From: CAYSEQ01 sp964430475
GTDB taxonomy: Bacteria > Patescibacteriota > Microgenomatia > UBA8517
Direction of reading: 5' to 3'
Assembly (NCBI GenBank): GCA_964430475.1
Contig: CAYSEQ010000001.1
Coordinates: 62,001-126,000, forward strand
Length of the DNA: 64,000 bases
The translations under genes and the position numbers were made by a program. Position 1 is the first letter of the stretch. Each line of letters opens with the position of its first letter. Of the stretch, positions 50,339 to 58,785 are shown piece after piece. A model generated the notes under the pieces. The model did not search any database. It was not told where the DNA came from and saw nothing but the letters and a program-made list of their open reading frames with translations.

Positions 50339-51604
50339 TTAGGGCAGGAGATTTTTTACAATATCAATAAATTTATTAAATACTCCCTTTGCGGGCAGTT
50401 TAAATCGTTTTGAGAAAAATGTCAACGGTTCTTCAACATCTCTTGATACTCCATATAAAATCAAACCTATAGGTGTAGCAAAGGACGGATTCATAATATC
50501 ATCAATTAACCCACCTACACCTTGAGGATATCCTACTCTTACAGGAAGAGATAACATTCTCTTGGCAGAATCAACTACGCCTATAGTCTCTGCCCCACCC
50601 CCTGTAAGGATTGCCCCTGCAGGAACCTGGTTTGCTAGACCCTCCCTTTCCAAAGATAGTCTAACCATAGTAAAAATTTCGTTAAGTCTGGGCCTTATTA
50701 TTCCCTCACTTAGTGTCTTTTTTGAAACCTTTTTCGACTCATCAACGCCCAAAGAACCTAAATCAAATTCATCGTCGGTATCTTTTTTCTTAAGTTTTTT
50801 TTGAGATTCTGACAATGCAAGTTTTATTTTCTCTGCTGTTTCTAGAGAAACCCTCAAACCTATAGCTAAATCATTTGTCACATTTTTTGCTCCAATAGGT
50901 AAGACTCGCGAATATGTTAGTTCTCCTTCTGAGAAAACAGAAATGGTGGTCGTACCACCACCAATATCAATAAGTACACATCCGAGTTCTTTCTCCGTTT
51001 TAGTCAAGACAGCTTTTGAGGCGGCGAGGCCTGAAAAAACAAGTTCAATCGGGTTAATACCAACTTCATTAACTAATTTTTTCAAATTTTTGACAGCGGC
51101 AGACGAAGAAGTAACAAGGTGTGTCTCAACTTCAAGTCTCACTCCACTCATTCCAATAGGATCTTTAATTCCCCCTTCGCCGTCTACGGTAAACTCTCTA
51201 GGAAGAACATGGATTAACTCACGCGACGAAGGAAGTGAAATGGCAGACGCAGCCTCAACAACTCTTTCTACATCTTCAACATTAATTTCTCCATTTGGTG
51301 AGGAGACCGCAACGACTCCATGAGAATTTTGGGAACTTACACTTGCTCCTCCAATAGCGATAAAAGCCTCATTGAGATTGTATCCTGCCATTCTTTCAGC
51401 TTGTTCTACGCTAGAAACCAACGCCTCAACAGCCTCTTCTATATCTACAATCTGTCCCTTTTTAATTCCACGAGATTCAACTGATGAAACACCAATAACA
51501 TTAATCAAATTTTCAAGATTAGCCTCATCAGTCACCGCCTGAGCAATAATTGTTACAATTTTAGAAGAGCCAAGTTCTATTCCTGAAATTATTTTTCCTC
51601 TCAT
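50339..51604 (-). CDS. ftsA: Cell division protein FtsA
   Basis: 421 residues. Actin-like ATPase: IISGIELGSSKIVTIIAQA (phosphate-1), CVLIDIGGGTTTISVFSEGE (phosphate-2) and GAILTGGGAETIG (adenosine motif). The SHS2/1C insertion region is present. The C-terminal amphipathic membrane-targeting helix is FNKFIDIVKNLLP. It anchors FtsZ filaments to the membrane. 17-bp gap from ftsQ. Confidence 0.97.
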   Translation of the reverse strand: MRGKIISGIELGSSKIVTIIAQAVTDEANLENLINVIGVSSVESRGIKKGQIVDIEEAVEALVSSVEQAERMAGYNLNEAFIAIGGASVSSQNSHGVVAVSSPNGEINVEDVERVVEAASAISLPSSRELIHVLPREFTVDGEGGIKDPIGMSGVRLEVETHLVTSSSAAVKNLKKLVNEVGINPIELVFSGLAASKAVLTKTEKELGCVLIDIGGGTTTISVFSEGELTYSRVLPIGAKNVTNDLAIGLRVSLETAEKIKLALSESQKKLKKKDTDDEFDLGSLGVDESKKVSKKTLSEGIIRPRLNEIFTMVRLSLEREGLANQVPAGAILTGGGAETIGVVDSAKRMLSLPVRVGYPQGVGGLIDDIMNPSFATPIGLILYGVSRDVEEPLTFFSKRFKLPAKGVFNKFIDIVKNLLP

Positions 51605-51621
51605 CTTTAATTTAAAAAATT

Positions 51622-52323
51622 TTATCCTGTCCTTAACACAGGGTTTTCAAATCTCAAATCAATTTCGAGGTCTTTATAATCTTTAATTTTAAAGTCAAAA
51701 TCTTCTTTATTCAACTGACTATAAATTAAGACGAACTTTCCCAACAAATAATCTAAATCACCCTCTAATGGGAATATTACCCTTGGGCCATCTTGGAGTT
51801 CAATAAGCAAAAAGTTTTCCTCCTTTGTTGACGAAAGTACCTGATACTGGCTTGAGAGTAAGGAAGTTATTTTCAAAGCAAAAAGAGTCTCCTCATCCAC
51901 TTTGCCACCATAAGAAGGCACATTATCGACTATAGTAACAATATTGGGAAAATCCTGGGTTGACTCCATTAGAACGAACCCTTCGTTAGAAATAAAATAA
52001 GTCTTATTGGAAAACCTAGACTTCAATGTAAATTTGGGTCTCCTCTCAGAAACATTCACATTAAGCCTGTTGGGAAGCTGAAAGTGCAAACTGAAATCTT
52101 TGACTAATGTGTCGTTTTTTAAAAGTCTAACTATCTCACTTCTGGCTTTGCTTAAACTTTTTCCTCTCAAAATTTTTAACTTTTCTTCCAAGAATTGACT
52201 GCAGGGTTCATCTTGATTCTTACAGACTATTTCATCAACCAAGATGTAATGTGGAAGAACAAAAAGGGAAGCGAGTAAAAATATAATTGCTAAAAATACT
52301 GTGAAAAATTTTATCCTATTCAT
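51622..52323 (-). CDS. ftsQ: Cell division protein FtsQ/DivIB
   Basis: 233 residues, short for the family. One transmembrane helix (about 6-23, FFTVFLAIIFLLASLFVLP), then the POTRA domain (LRGKSLSKARSEIVRLLKN, FSLHFQLPNRLNVNVSERRP) and the FtsQ beta-domain (ISNEGFVLMES, VDNVPSYGG). It links the Z ring to septal wall synthesis. It overlaps the end of murG by 4 bp, and the murG-ftsQ-ftsA-ftsZ order is the classic dcw one. Confidence 0.9.
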   Translation of the reverse strand: MNRIKFFTVFLAIIFLLASLFVLPHYILVDEIVCKNQDEPCSQFLEEKLKILRGKSLSKARSEIVRLLKNDTLVKDFSLHFQLPNRLNVNVSERRPKFTLKSRFSNKTYFISNEGFVLMESTQDFPNIVTIVDNVPSYGGKVDEETLFALKITSLLSSQYQVLSSTKEENFLLIELQDGPRVIFPLEGDLDYLLGKFVLIYSQLNKEDFDFKIKDYKDLEIDLRFENPVLRTG

Positions 52324-53432
52324 TTTATAAGATTTTCTATTTCTAGAACTAACTTCTCACGCGCTTTGATATCAGGATTACGATTTTTCTTCAATCCTTT
52401 TGCAATTTTCTTCCAATTATTTTTTAAAAAAATTACTTCAGAAATCAGACTCTTAGGAGTTAATTCATCTTGATGTATTATTCTTGATCCAGCGTATCTT
52501 TTCGCGAAGGATGCATTTTTTTCTTGTTCTTGAAGATATGAAAAGGGTATTGGGACTAATATAGATGGTTTGAACGAAGCAACAATCTTAGAAACGGTAT
52601 TAGCTCCAGCCCTTGAAATAACAATGGAGGCTGAATTAAAAATTTTTGCGTATTTATCAGGGCTTACTGTACCAAAAACCCAATATCTTCTTTTTAACTT
52701 CTTATCCAAGCTCTCTTTTATCTTTTTAAACTTTTCTTCCTCTTTTAGGCCTGTCAAATGAATTACCTTACCTATTGACAACAACCTTTCTAGGCTTTTC
52801 TCAACAACTTCATTTAAAAAAAGACTTCCTGACTGGCCTCCTGTAACCAAAATTAGTGGTTCTTTAGGAATATTTTTAAGTATTTTAGGCTTAAAAATAG
52901 TGTAGTCAATTGGATTACCAGTTAAAACTGTCTTTCCTCTGGGAAAGTATTTCTTACTTGAAATTCTTGAGATGGCAACTTTCTTTGCAAAAATTGCTCC
53001 GAAACGATTTGCTATTCCCGCAACAGACACTTGTTCGTGAATTAAAATCGGAATTCTTAAAAAAAATCCCGCGATAACCACAGGAATTGAACTAGAACCA
53101 CCAAAAGAAACAATAATATGAGGTTTTATTTTTAAAAGAAGAAAAAAAGCCTGCAGTAAACCTACTGGAATTTTCAAAAGTGACGGTATTGTCCAGAGCG
53201 TAAAAGTTCTCTGAAGACGACCAGAAATTAAGCCATATGTTTTAATACCATATTTAGGAAAATAAAGAATTGGCAAAGTTGGAATATTTTCTCCTTCAAT
53301 AGAGCTTTTAAATCCTATCCAGTAAAAATCCCAATTCTTTTTTCTCTTTCTTGCTTCTTTAAATACTTCAAAGGCTGTTGAAGCTGCGTGACCTCCAGTT
53401 AAAACAATTTTTTTATTTCTAAGGTTAGACAT
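52320..53432 (-). CDS. murG: MurG glycosyltransferase, divergent N-terminal loop
   Basis: 370 residues. It adds N-acetylglucosamine to lipid I at the inner membrane face. The acceptor-side HEQVSVAGIANRFGAIFA and the donor-side ILVTGGQSGSLFLNEVVE, SIVISRAGANTVSKIVASF and ILVPIPFSYLQEQ motifs are intact. The N-terminal glycine loop, usually GGTGGH, is reduced here to LTGGHAAST. The other conserved positions support function. It overlaps ftsW by 8 bp. Confidence 0.96.
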   Translation of the reverse strand: MSNLRNKKIVLTGGHAASTAFEVFKEARKRKKNWDFYWIGFKSSIEGENIPTLPILYFPKYGIKTYGLISGRLQRTFTLWTIPSLLKIPVGLLQAFFLLLKIKPHIIVSFGGSSSIPVVIAGFFLRIPILIHEQVSVAGIANRFGAIFAKKVAISRISSKKYFPRGKTVLTGNPIDYTIFKPKILKNIPKEPLILVTGGQSGSLFLNEVVEKSLERLLSIGKVIHLTGLKEEEKFKKIKESLDKKLKRRYWVFGTVSPDKYAKIFNSASIVISRAGANTVSKIVASFKPSILVPIPFSYLQEQEKNASFAKRYAGSRIIHQDELTPKSLISEVIFLKNNWKKIAKGLKKNRNPDIKAREKLVLEIENLIK

Positions 53433-54528
53433 TTTTAGAGTATCTATCGATACTTAAAAGTATTCCACAACCAAGCATTAAAGTAATGAGAGATGAACCT
53501 CCGTAAGAAATAAAAGGCAGTGGGACTCCTGTTAGAGGAACAAGTGCAACCATTGAACCTAAATTTAATATAGTCTGAAGTCCTAAGGCTGAAACGATAC
53601 CCGCTGATAAAACTTTTGAAAATTGGTCTCTGGAATTTTTTACTACATCAACACATATAAGTATAAAATAAAGGTATAAACAAATAAGGACGATAGAACC
53701 AATAAACCCGGTTTCTTCCGCAACAATCGCAAAAATAGAATCTGTAGCAGTTTCTGGCAAAAAAAGATGTTTCTGTCTTGATTGACCAAGGCCAACCCCT
53801 AAAAAACCTCCTGATCCCAAGGCTAGTAGTATTTGTCTTATATGATAGGAACCTCCTAAGGGATTTTTTATGGTTTCAACAAAACCTAAAAGTCGATCCC
53901 TTCTATACGGTGAAATCAAAATTAAGATGATACTTAAAAATGTCCCTAGTATAAGACTAAAGGTAATCAACTTCTTACTCACTCCAGCAATAAACAATTG
54001 AATTAGACTCATTCCCACTATCAAAATGGTAGTACCTAAATCCGGTTGAAGCATTATCAAGAATGCCGAGATGACAATCGGTGGAAAGAATGCATATATT
54101 TTTTTCTTTTTATAACTAATTTTGGCCAAGAAACTTGCAAGTGAAATTTTAAGGAATTCAGATGGCTGAATCGAAAAATCCCCAAGAAAAATCCAACGTT
54201 TTGCACCCAATAACTCTTTACCTAAACCCGGAAGAAGCACCAACACAAGAGTCACCAAAGAAAGGAAAAAAAGAGGAACCGCAATTTTTTCCCAAAATAA
54301 ATAGTGTACCTTGGAAAATACGAAAAGAAGAATGATTCCTATAAAGGCCCATAAAACTTGTTGTTTGACAAAATAAAACTTATCGGAAAACTGCCTTTGT
54401 GCAAGGGGAGCTGAAACATCAGCAATCGCAACCAGTCCTAAAACTGTTAAAAGGATTAAGACAATTAAAATCCTATTTCCAATTAAGTTATTTTTATATT
54501 TAAATTTTTTAAATAATTGGCGTTGCAC
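53425..54528 (-). CDS. ftsW: FtsW (SEDS family)
   Basis: 367 residues from GTG 54528, 3 bp after mraY. Ten transmembrane helices and the SEDS motifs GDFSIQPSEFLKISLASFLA, GSYHIRQILLALGSGGFLGV, FAIVAEETGFIGSI and GVPLPFISYGGSSLI. FtsW is the lipid II polymerase of the division septum. Assigned to division, as opposed to RodA, by its place between mraY and murG. Confidence 0.95.
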   Translation of the reverse strand: MQRQLFKKFKYKNNLIGNRILIVLILLTVLGLVAIADVSAPLAQRQFSDKFYFVKQQVLWAFIGIILLFVFSKVHYLFWEKIAVPLFFLSLVTLVLVLLPGLGKELLGAKRWIFLGDFSIQPSEFLKISLASFLAKISYKKKKIYAFFPPIVISAFLIMLQPDLGTTILIVGMSLIQLFIAGVSKKLITFSLILGTFLSIILILISPYRRDRLLGFVETIKNPLGGSYHIRQILLALGSGGFLGVGLGQSRQKHLFLPETATDSIFAIVAEETGFIGSIVLICLYLYFILICVDVVKNSRDQFSKVLSAGIVSALGLQTILNLGSMVALVPLTGVPLPFISYGGSSLITLMLGCGILLSIDRYSKNV

Positions 54529-54531
54529 CTT

Positions 54532-55587
54532 TTAGATTACACTAAGCCACAAACCAAATATGGCAAGCATTAAACCAGCAAGCCAGGCTCGTGTAACAAT
54601 TTTAGGTTCCTCCCACCCTTTAGCAAGAAACGCATGATGAATAGGGGCTAGTGGAAAAATAGGGCGCTTAAGAATCCTCCATCCAAAAATTTGAATTGCT
54701 GAACTCACAAGTTCTATAACAAATAATCCGGCTATTACAAAAAGTGCAATCACGCTCCCAGTCAACAGACCAATCACAGCAAGCATTGCACCAAATGAAA
54801 GCGCACCCGCATCACCTAAAAAAATCCTTGCAGGCCATACATTAAAGTAAAGAAATGAAATCAAGGATCCTAACCAAAGAGTTATAAAAAGGGAAAGTGG
54901 GGTATCTAAATTTGACCAGGCAATTGCAGCAAAAGCAAATAAACAAATAACTAATAATCCTGTAGCCAGTCCGTCCAGACCATCGGTAATATTAAACGCA
55001 TTGCTAAAAAGGACAATAATGAACGAAGATATTGGAATATACCAAAAACCAAAATCTATAGTTTTATTAAAAAATGGGATATGAATTATATCAATACCCA
55101 ACTTTTTATAAAGAGTTACACCTATAACAATTGCAATAATCCATTCGAGTATAAACTTTTGTCTTCTCCCCAAACCAAACCATTGACCTAAATTACCTTT
55201 GGTTGGTTTACCAAAAATTTTTAAAAGGTCATCAGAAAGACCTAAAAGTCCGAAAGATAAGAATGTAAAAAAAATTACGAAAAGTTCTGATTTAAAATCA
55301 TATGAACTTCTTATGTAAACGCCCATTCTTGCAGCAAACGGAAAAAGAAATGCAAAAGATAGTGACACAAAGCAAATTATCAAAATTCCACCTCCAACTG
55401 GCGTTCCCGCCTTAACATCGTGTAACTTGTCAAAAAGGGGTACCTTTCCTTTCTTGGGCGCTTCTTTTTTTCTAACTAATCTTAGTTTGTAAAGAATATC
55501 AATAAATGGGATGATTAAGAGGCTACTTATTATAAAAGAAAATATTATTAAACCCAAAGCTAAGGGCAGTATATTTGGCGAACTCAT
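54532..55587 (-). CDS. mraY: MraY (phospho-MurNAc-pentapeptide transferase)
   Basis: 351 residues with ten transmembrane helices. The family signatures are visible: PLFDKLHDVKAGTPVGGGIL, LLGLSDDLLKIFGK (Asp-Asp active-site region), NAFNITDGLDGLATGLL and LGDAGALSFGAMLAV, and the APIHHAF nucleotide-binding histidine motif near the C-terminus. It makes lipid I from UDP-MurNAc-pentapeptide. A winged-helix regulator gene lies 67 bp upstream. Confidence 0.97.
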   Translation of the reverse strand: MSSPNILPLALGLIIFSFIISSLLIIPFIDILYKLRLVRKKEAPKKGKVPLFDKLHDVKAGTPVGGGILIICFVSLSFAFLFPFAARMGVYIRSSYDFKSELFVIFFTFLSFGLLGLSDDLLKIFGKPTKGNLGQWFGLGRRQKFILEWIIAIVIGVTLYKKLGIDIIHIPFFNKTIDFGFWYIPISSFIIVLFSNAFNITDGLDGLATGLLVICLFAFAAIAWSNLDTPLSLFITLWLGSLISFLYFNVWPARIFLGDAGALSFGAMLAVIGLLTGSVIALFVIAGLFVIELVSSAIQIFGWRILKRPIFPLAPIHHAFLAKGWEEPKIVTRAWLAGLMLAIFGLWLSVI

Positions 55588-55654
55588 AAAAATCTCTCAA
55601 ACATTAAAACTTATATTAGCAAAAGTATTATAACAAAATATTTATAATAAAACT

Positions 55655-56455
55655 TTAATGATTTTTCAGCAAATAATTTCCCCGCTCTAAAATAATCTTA
55701 AACCCCTTTTTCCTTAAATTACTCATATGTGTCCTGACTGCGGAGTAAGAAGCATAACCCGCCCATATAAGATTTTTGATATCATGGATATTCAAAGATT
55801 TTTCTTCTCCAAAAAGTTCCAAGATTCGCCTTTCGGTCGGAGTAAGGTGAATATCATCTTCAGGCAAAAAAACATATCCCAAGCCTCTTCTATTAACTAT
55901 AATCTTTGGATTTTCAGGATCCTCTTCAATCTTTCTCCTTATATAATGTATCGTGACTCTAACCTTGCTATCAACATTTTCAGAATCGCCCCAAACTTTT
56001 CCTAATTCTCTTACTGCTACCATACCTCCTTTTTTTTGTACAAGTAACATCAAAACTTGAAACTCTCTTGGGCTTAATTCTACCCTACCTTTTATTGGAA
56101 GTTCTATTGATCTATCTTGCTCGCGTATTGAAATCTCCCCAAATTTCCAAGTTACTTCTGGTTGTGAATTTCTCTCCTTAAGACAATAACCAGTACCCCT
56201 GATATTTAAAATCTTTAAGCCTTTTCTTCGTATTTTATGAATAATAAACCTAACATTTGAATAACTTCCAAATTTTTCTTCAAGATCAGCGTATGGAACA
56301 ATTCCTTCTGCATTTTCAAGCATTTCTAAAAGTTGTGACTCTCTAGGAGTTAAATGAGGGGTTCCCTCACTTTCATTTAGGTTCTTACCAAAATTTTCCT
56401 TAAATTTTTCTGAAGGAAGATCTCCTTGTTGAGACTCGAATTCAGGAATTGCCAT
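55655..56455 (-). CDS. Regulator made of three tandem OmpR/PhoB-type winged-helix domains
   Basis: 266 residues. Three DNA-binding domains of the response-regulator C-terminal type: residues 35-93 (HLTPRESQLLEMLENAE and RGTGYCL), 104-198 (VELSPREFQVLMLLVQKKGG, VRVTIHYIRRKIEEDPE and RGLGYVFL) and 203-264 (HLTPTERRILELFGEEKS and HMSNLRKKGFKIIL). Only the middle one has the full-length OmpR form with its N-terminal strand platform. No receiver domain or kinase is attached. It may bind a multi-site operator and control the adjoining wall genes; this is inference from position. No regulatory target is seen directly. Confidence 0.85.
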   Translation of the reverse strand: MAIPEFESQQGDLPSEKFKENFGKNLNESEGTPHLTPRESQLLEMLENAEGIVPYADLEEKFGSYSNVRFIIHKIRRKGLKILNIRGTGYCLKERNSQPEVTWKFGEISIREQDRSIELPIKGRVELSPREFQVLMLLVQKKGGMVAVRELGKVWGDSENVDSKVRVTIHYIRRKIEEDPENPKIIVNRRGLGYVFLPEDDIHLTPTERRILELFGEEKSLNIHDIKNLIWAGYASYSAVRTHMSNLRKKGFKIILERGNYLLKNH

Positions 56456-56487
56456 TTGCGCCTATAATATAATATAAAATTAAATTT

Positions 56488-57510
56488 TTAAAGTCCCCGA
56501 TAAATTCTTCTTGCTGTTTCAAAAATAAAAGTCGCCCAATATAAGGGACTTATGATAAGATCGTGAGCGTGAAGCCAATCTACTCTTTGACCACCAAAAC
56601 CTTTTTTAAAAACACTCACCCCAAAAAATCTGTGTTTGGGATTGTCGTTGGGTGCAATCCCCCAGAAATCATAATAATGAATACCTTTACTTTTTAGATA
56701 TTTAATAATTTGCCATTGTGTAAAATACGAAGCATTGGTGTTTCTTGCACTATCAGAAGAAGCACTGTGGTGGTAGAAAGCCTTTTCGCCATAAAAAATT
56801 ATTAATGCGGAAACTAACTGTTCACCATTTCTTTCGCATATAAAAAGTTTAGCCTGATCTTCCTTCCCAAACACTTCCAACTGTGCCTTAAAAAGTTCTT
56901 CCGAAAATCCCACAAATCTATGCCTTCTGATAGTTTCTTCCTGTAATCTATAAAGAACTTTAGCATCGTCTGGATTATCCGAAATCTTAATCGTATAACC
57001 TTCAGTAAGACTTTTCTTTATCAAATATCGAGTCGTTTTTCGCATTCCTTTTAGTATCTCCTCCTCACTTTCTCCAATATCCAAAACAAGGGTATGTTCT
57101 CCATGAAGATGCATGGGTGCAGAAATAAAACCAAGCTTTCTTAGTCTATTTTTTAATTGCTCAGAATCTGCAACATCCGGTCTTATCCTAACAAACCAAA
57201 CCCTATAATCCTGGGCAATCTTTTTAATCGAATTTACAACAAACTTGTAAAGATTTTCATTCTCATAATCAATTACAGGTCCACCGGGAATCAAAAAATG
57301 TGGTCCTCTCTTAGCTGGCTGATGAATAAGCAGAAATAGTCCGACTAAACGGTTTTTTTCGTAAACACCCATTCTTTTTATTTTTAAACCAACCCGTTTG
57401 TTTACTTCGCCCCAGTTCCAAGATTGAAGAAAAGTTCCAGGTTTTCTAGGAAGTAAAAATCCCTCCCATTCTCTCTTATCAGTAATTTCCTTAATTTCGT
57501 AATTTGGCAT
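56488..57510 (-). CDS. FemAB-type peptidoglycan bridge aminoacyltransferase
   Basis: 340 residues, short for FemAB but both GNAT-like halves are present: REWEGFLLPRKPGTFLQSWN with RVGLKIKRMGVYEKNRLVGL, and later YRLQEETIRRHRFVGFSEEL, LFICERNGEQLVSALIIFYG and AFYHHSASSDSARNTNASYF. FemX/FemAB enzymes add amino acids from aminoacyl-tRNA to the side chain of lipid II or its nucleotide precursor. Its place in the mur cluster, after the DegT gene, supports a cross-bridge role. Amino acid unknown. Confidence 0.87.
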   Translation of the reverse strand: MPNYEIKEITDKREWEGFLLPRKPGTFLQSWNWGEVNKRVGLKIKRMGVYEKNRLVGLFLLIHQPAKRGPHFLIPGGPVIDYENENLYKFVVNSIKKIAQDYRVWFVRIRPDVADSEQLKNRLRKLGFISAPMHLHGEHTLVLDIGESEEEILKGMRKTTRYLIKKSLTEGYTIKISDNPDDAKVLYRLQEETIRRHRFVGFSEELFKAQLEVFGKEDQAKLFICERNGEQLVSALIIFYGEKAFYHHSASSDSARNTNASYFTQWQIIKYLKSKGIHYYDFWGIAPNDNPKHRFFGVSVFKKGFGGQRVDWLHAHDLIISPLYWATFIFETARRIYRGL

Positions 57511-57528
57511 TAATATATAACAATTATT

Positions 57529-58785
57529 TTACAGAGATTTAACACAAATTTTTAGTAAGCGAGTAACATACAAGGCTTTTTCTTTACTCATTGCTTGATA
57601 AGTCGGTAAATTTAAAATTTTTCCGGCTAAGCTCTCGGCACGGGGACAGAAACCAACTCTATAATTTACAACTGCTAGATCTTTTACTGGAACTATAACG
57701 TCTTTGTACCAATCTCCGAGTAAAATCCCTTTCTTTTTCATGCATTCTATAATCCTAGGTGCATTTTGGTAAATCACAGGAAATCTCACCCAGACAGAAC
57801 CCTCATCCCTGCGGGGAAGTTTAAACAAAGAAGTCTTGAGGCTCCTAAAATATAAGTTTGCAATTTTTTTCCTCTTCTTATTAAACCTTTCAAGTTTGAA
57901 AAATTGATTGTGGGCAAGTTGAGCAAGAGCACCTGGAAATTTCGATGGAAAAATCTTAGGTCGTTTACCAAACTTCTCTTCTTTCAGGACAGCTTTTGAT
58001 AGAAATCCTAATTTCTGAAGTATTAAAAGCACAATCTTTCCTAAAGTTATATTACCCAAGCCTAAATTCAAGAAGGGTAAAACTAATAAATTAATTAGTA
58101 TAGGGTGCAAAAGTTGCTGAAAAACCCAAAGCCTAGGAGGATAATTCAACTTATCTCTTTCTTTTTTGAGCTGTTGATAAAGATCTTTATCCTTTGTTAA
58201 AATCATTCCACCGAAGACGCTTGATATTACTTTATCCCTACCAAAGCTAAAAAAAGACACCTTACCAAAAGTACCTAGTAGTCTACCATTAAAACTTCCT
58301 CCTAAACACAAAGCGCAATCCTCCACTAGAGGGATTTTCTTTTCTTTTGAGAATTTTAATATCTCTTTCATATTGGCAGGGATACCAAATGTATGTTGAA
58401 CAATTATTGTCTTCGTTTTTTCACTTACCTTTTCACGCATGTCTCGGATATCCATATTGAAATTTTCATCCACATCTATATATAGAGGCTTTGCACCCAA
58501 CCACAGTATAGCGTTCGGGACAGCAACACAAGTAAGCGCTTGCAAAGCTACTTCATCATTCCCTTTCACGCCAAGTGCTTTTAAGATAAGATATAAAGCA
58601 CTTCTACCACTATTCACTGCTAAAGCAAGATAACCTCTCCCAAATTTTCTTGCAAATATTTTTTCGAACTCTTCGGTCTTAGTTGAATCAAACCATAATT
58701 GGGGAGAAAATAAAAGCCTTAAAGCCAAAAAAATATCGTCTTTTTCAGTGTTCGGCGATAAGGCAATCGCAATAGGGTTTTCCAT
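57529..58785 (-). CDS. DegT/DnrJ/EryC1/StrS aminotransferase family protein
   Basis: 418 residues. PLP fold with VNSGRSALYLILKALGVKGN, ALQALTCVAVPNAILWLGA, LVEDCALCLGGSF (Asp binding the PLP nitrogen) and SFGRDKVISSVFGG, where the Lys would form the internal aldimine. These enzymes usually aminate a nucleotide-linked sugar. The N-terminal and C-terminal parts are more divergent than usual. It lies between the murF-like gene and femAB, overlapping the murF-like gene by 1 bp; an amino sugar for the wall or surface glycan is a plausible product. Confidence 0.85.
   Translation of the reverse strand: MENPIAIALSPNTEKDDIFLALRLLFSPQLWFDSTKTEEFEKIFARKFGRGYLALAVNSGRSALYLILKALGVKGNDEVALQALTCVAVPNAILWLGAKPLYIDVDENFNMDIRDMREKVSEKTKTIIVQHTFGIPANMKEILKFSKEKKIPLVEDCALCLGGSFNGRLLGTFGKVSFFSFGRDKVISSVFGGMILTKDKDLYQQLKKERDKLNYPPRLWVFQQLLHPILINLLVLPFLNLGLGNITLGKIVLLILQKLGFLSKAVLKEEKFGKRPKIFPSKFPGALAQLAHNQFFKLERFNKKRKKIANLYFRSLKTSLFKLPRRDEGSVWVRFPVIYQNAPRIIECMKKKGILLGDWYKDVIVPVKDLAVVNYRVGFCPRAESLAGKILNLPTYQAMSKEKALYVTRLLKICVKSL

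Noticed and set aside
49037..51323. Plus-strand open frames opposite ftsZ and ftsA
   Set aside because: They are antisense shadows with biased composition and no family likeness.
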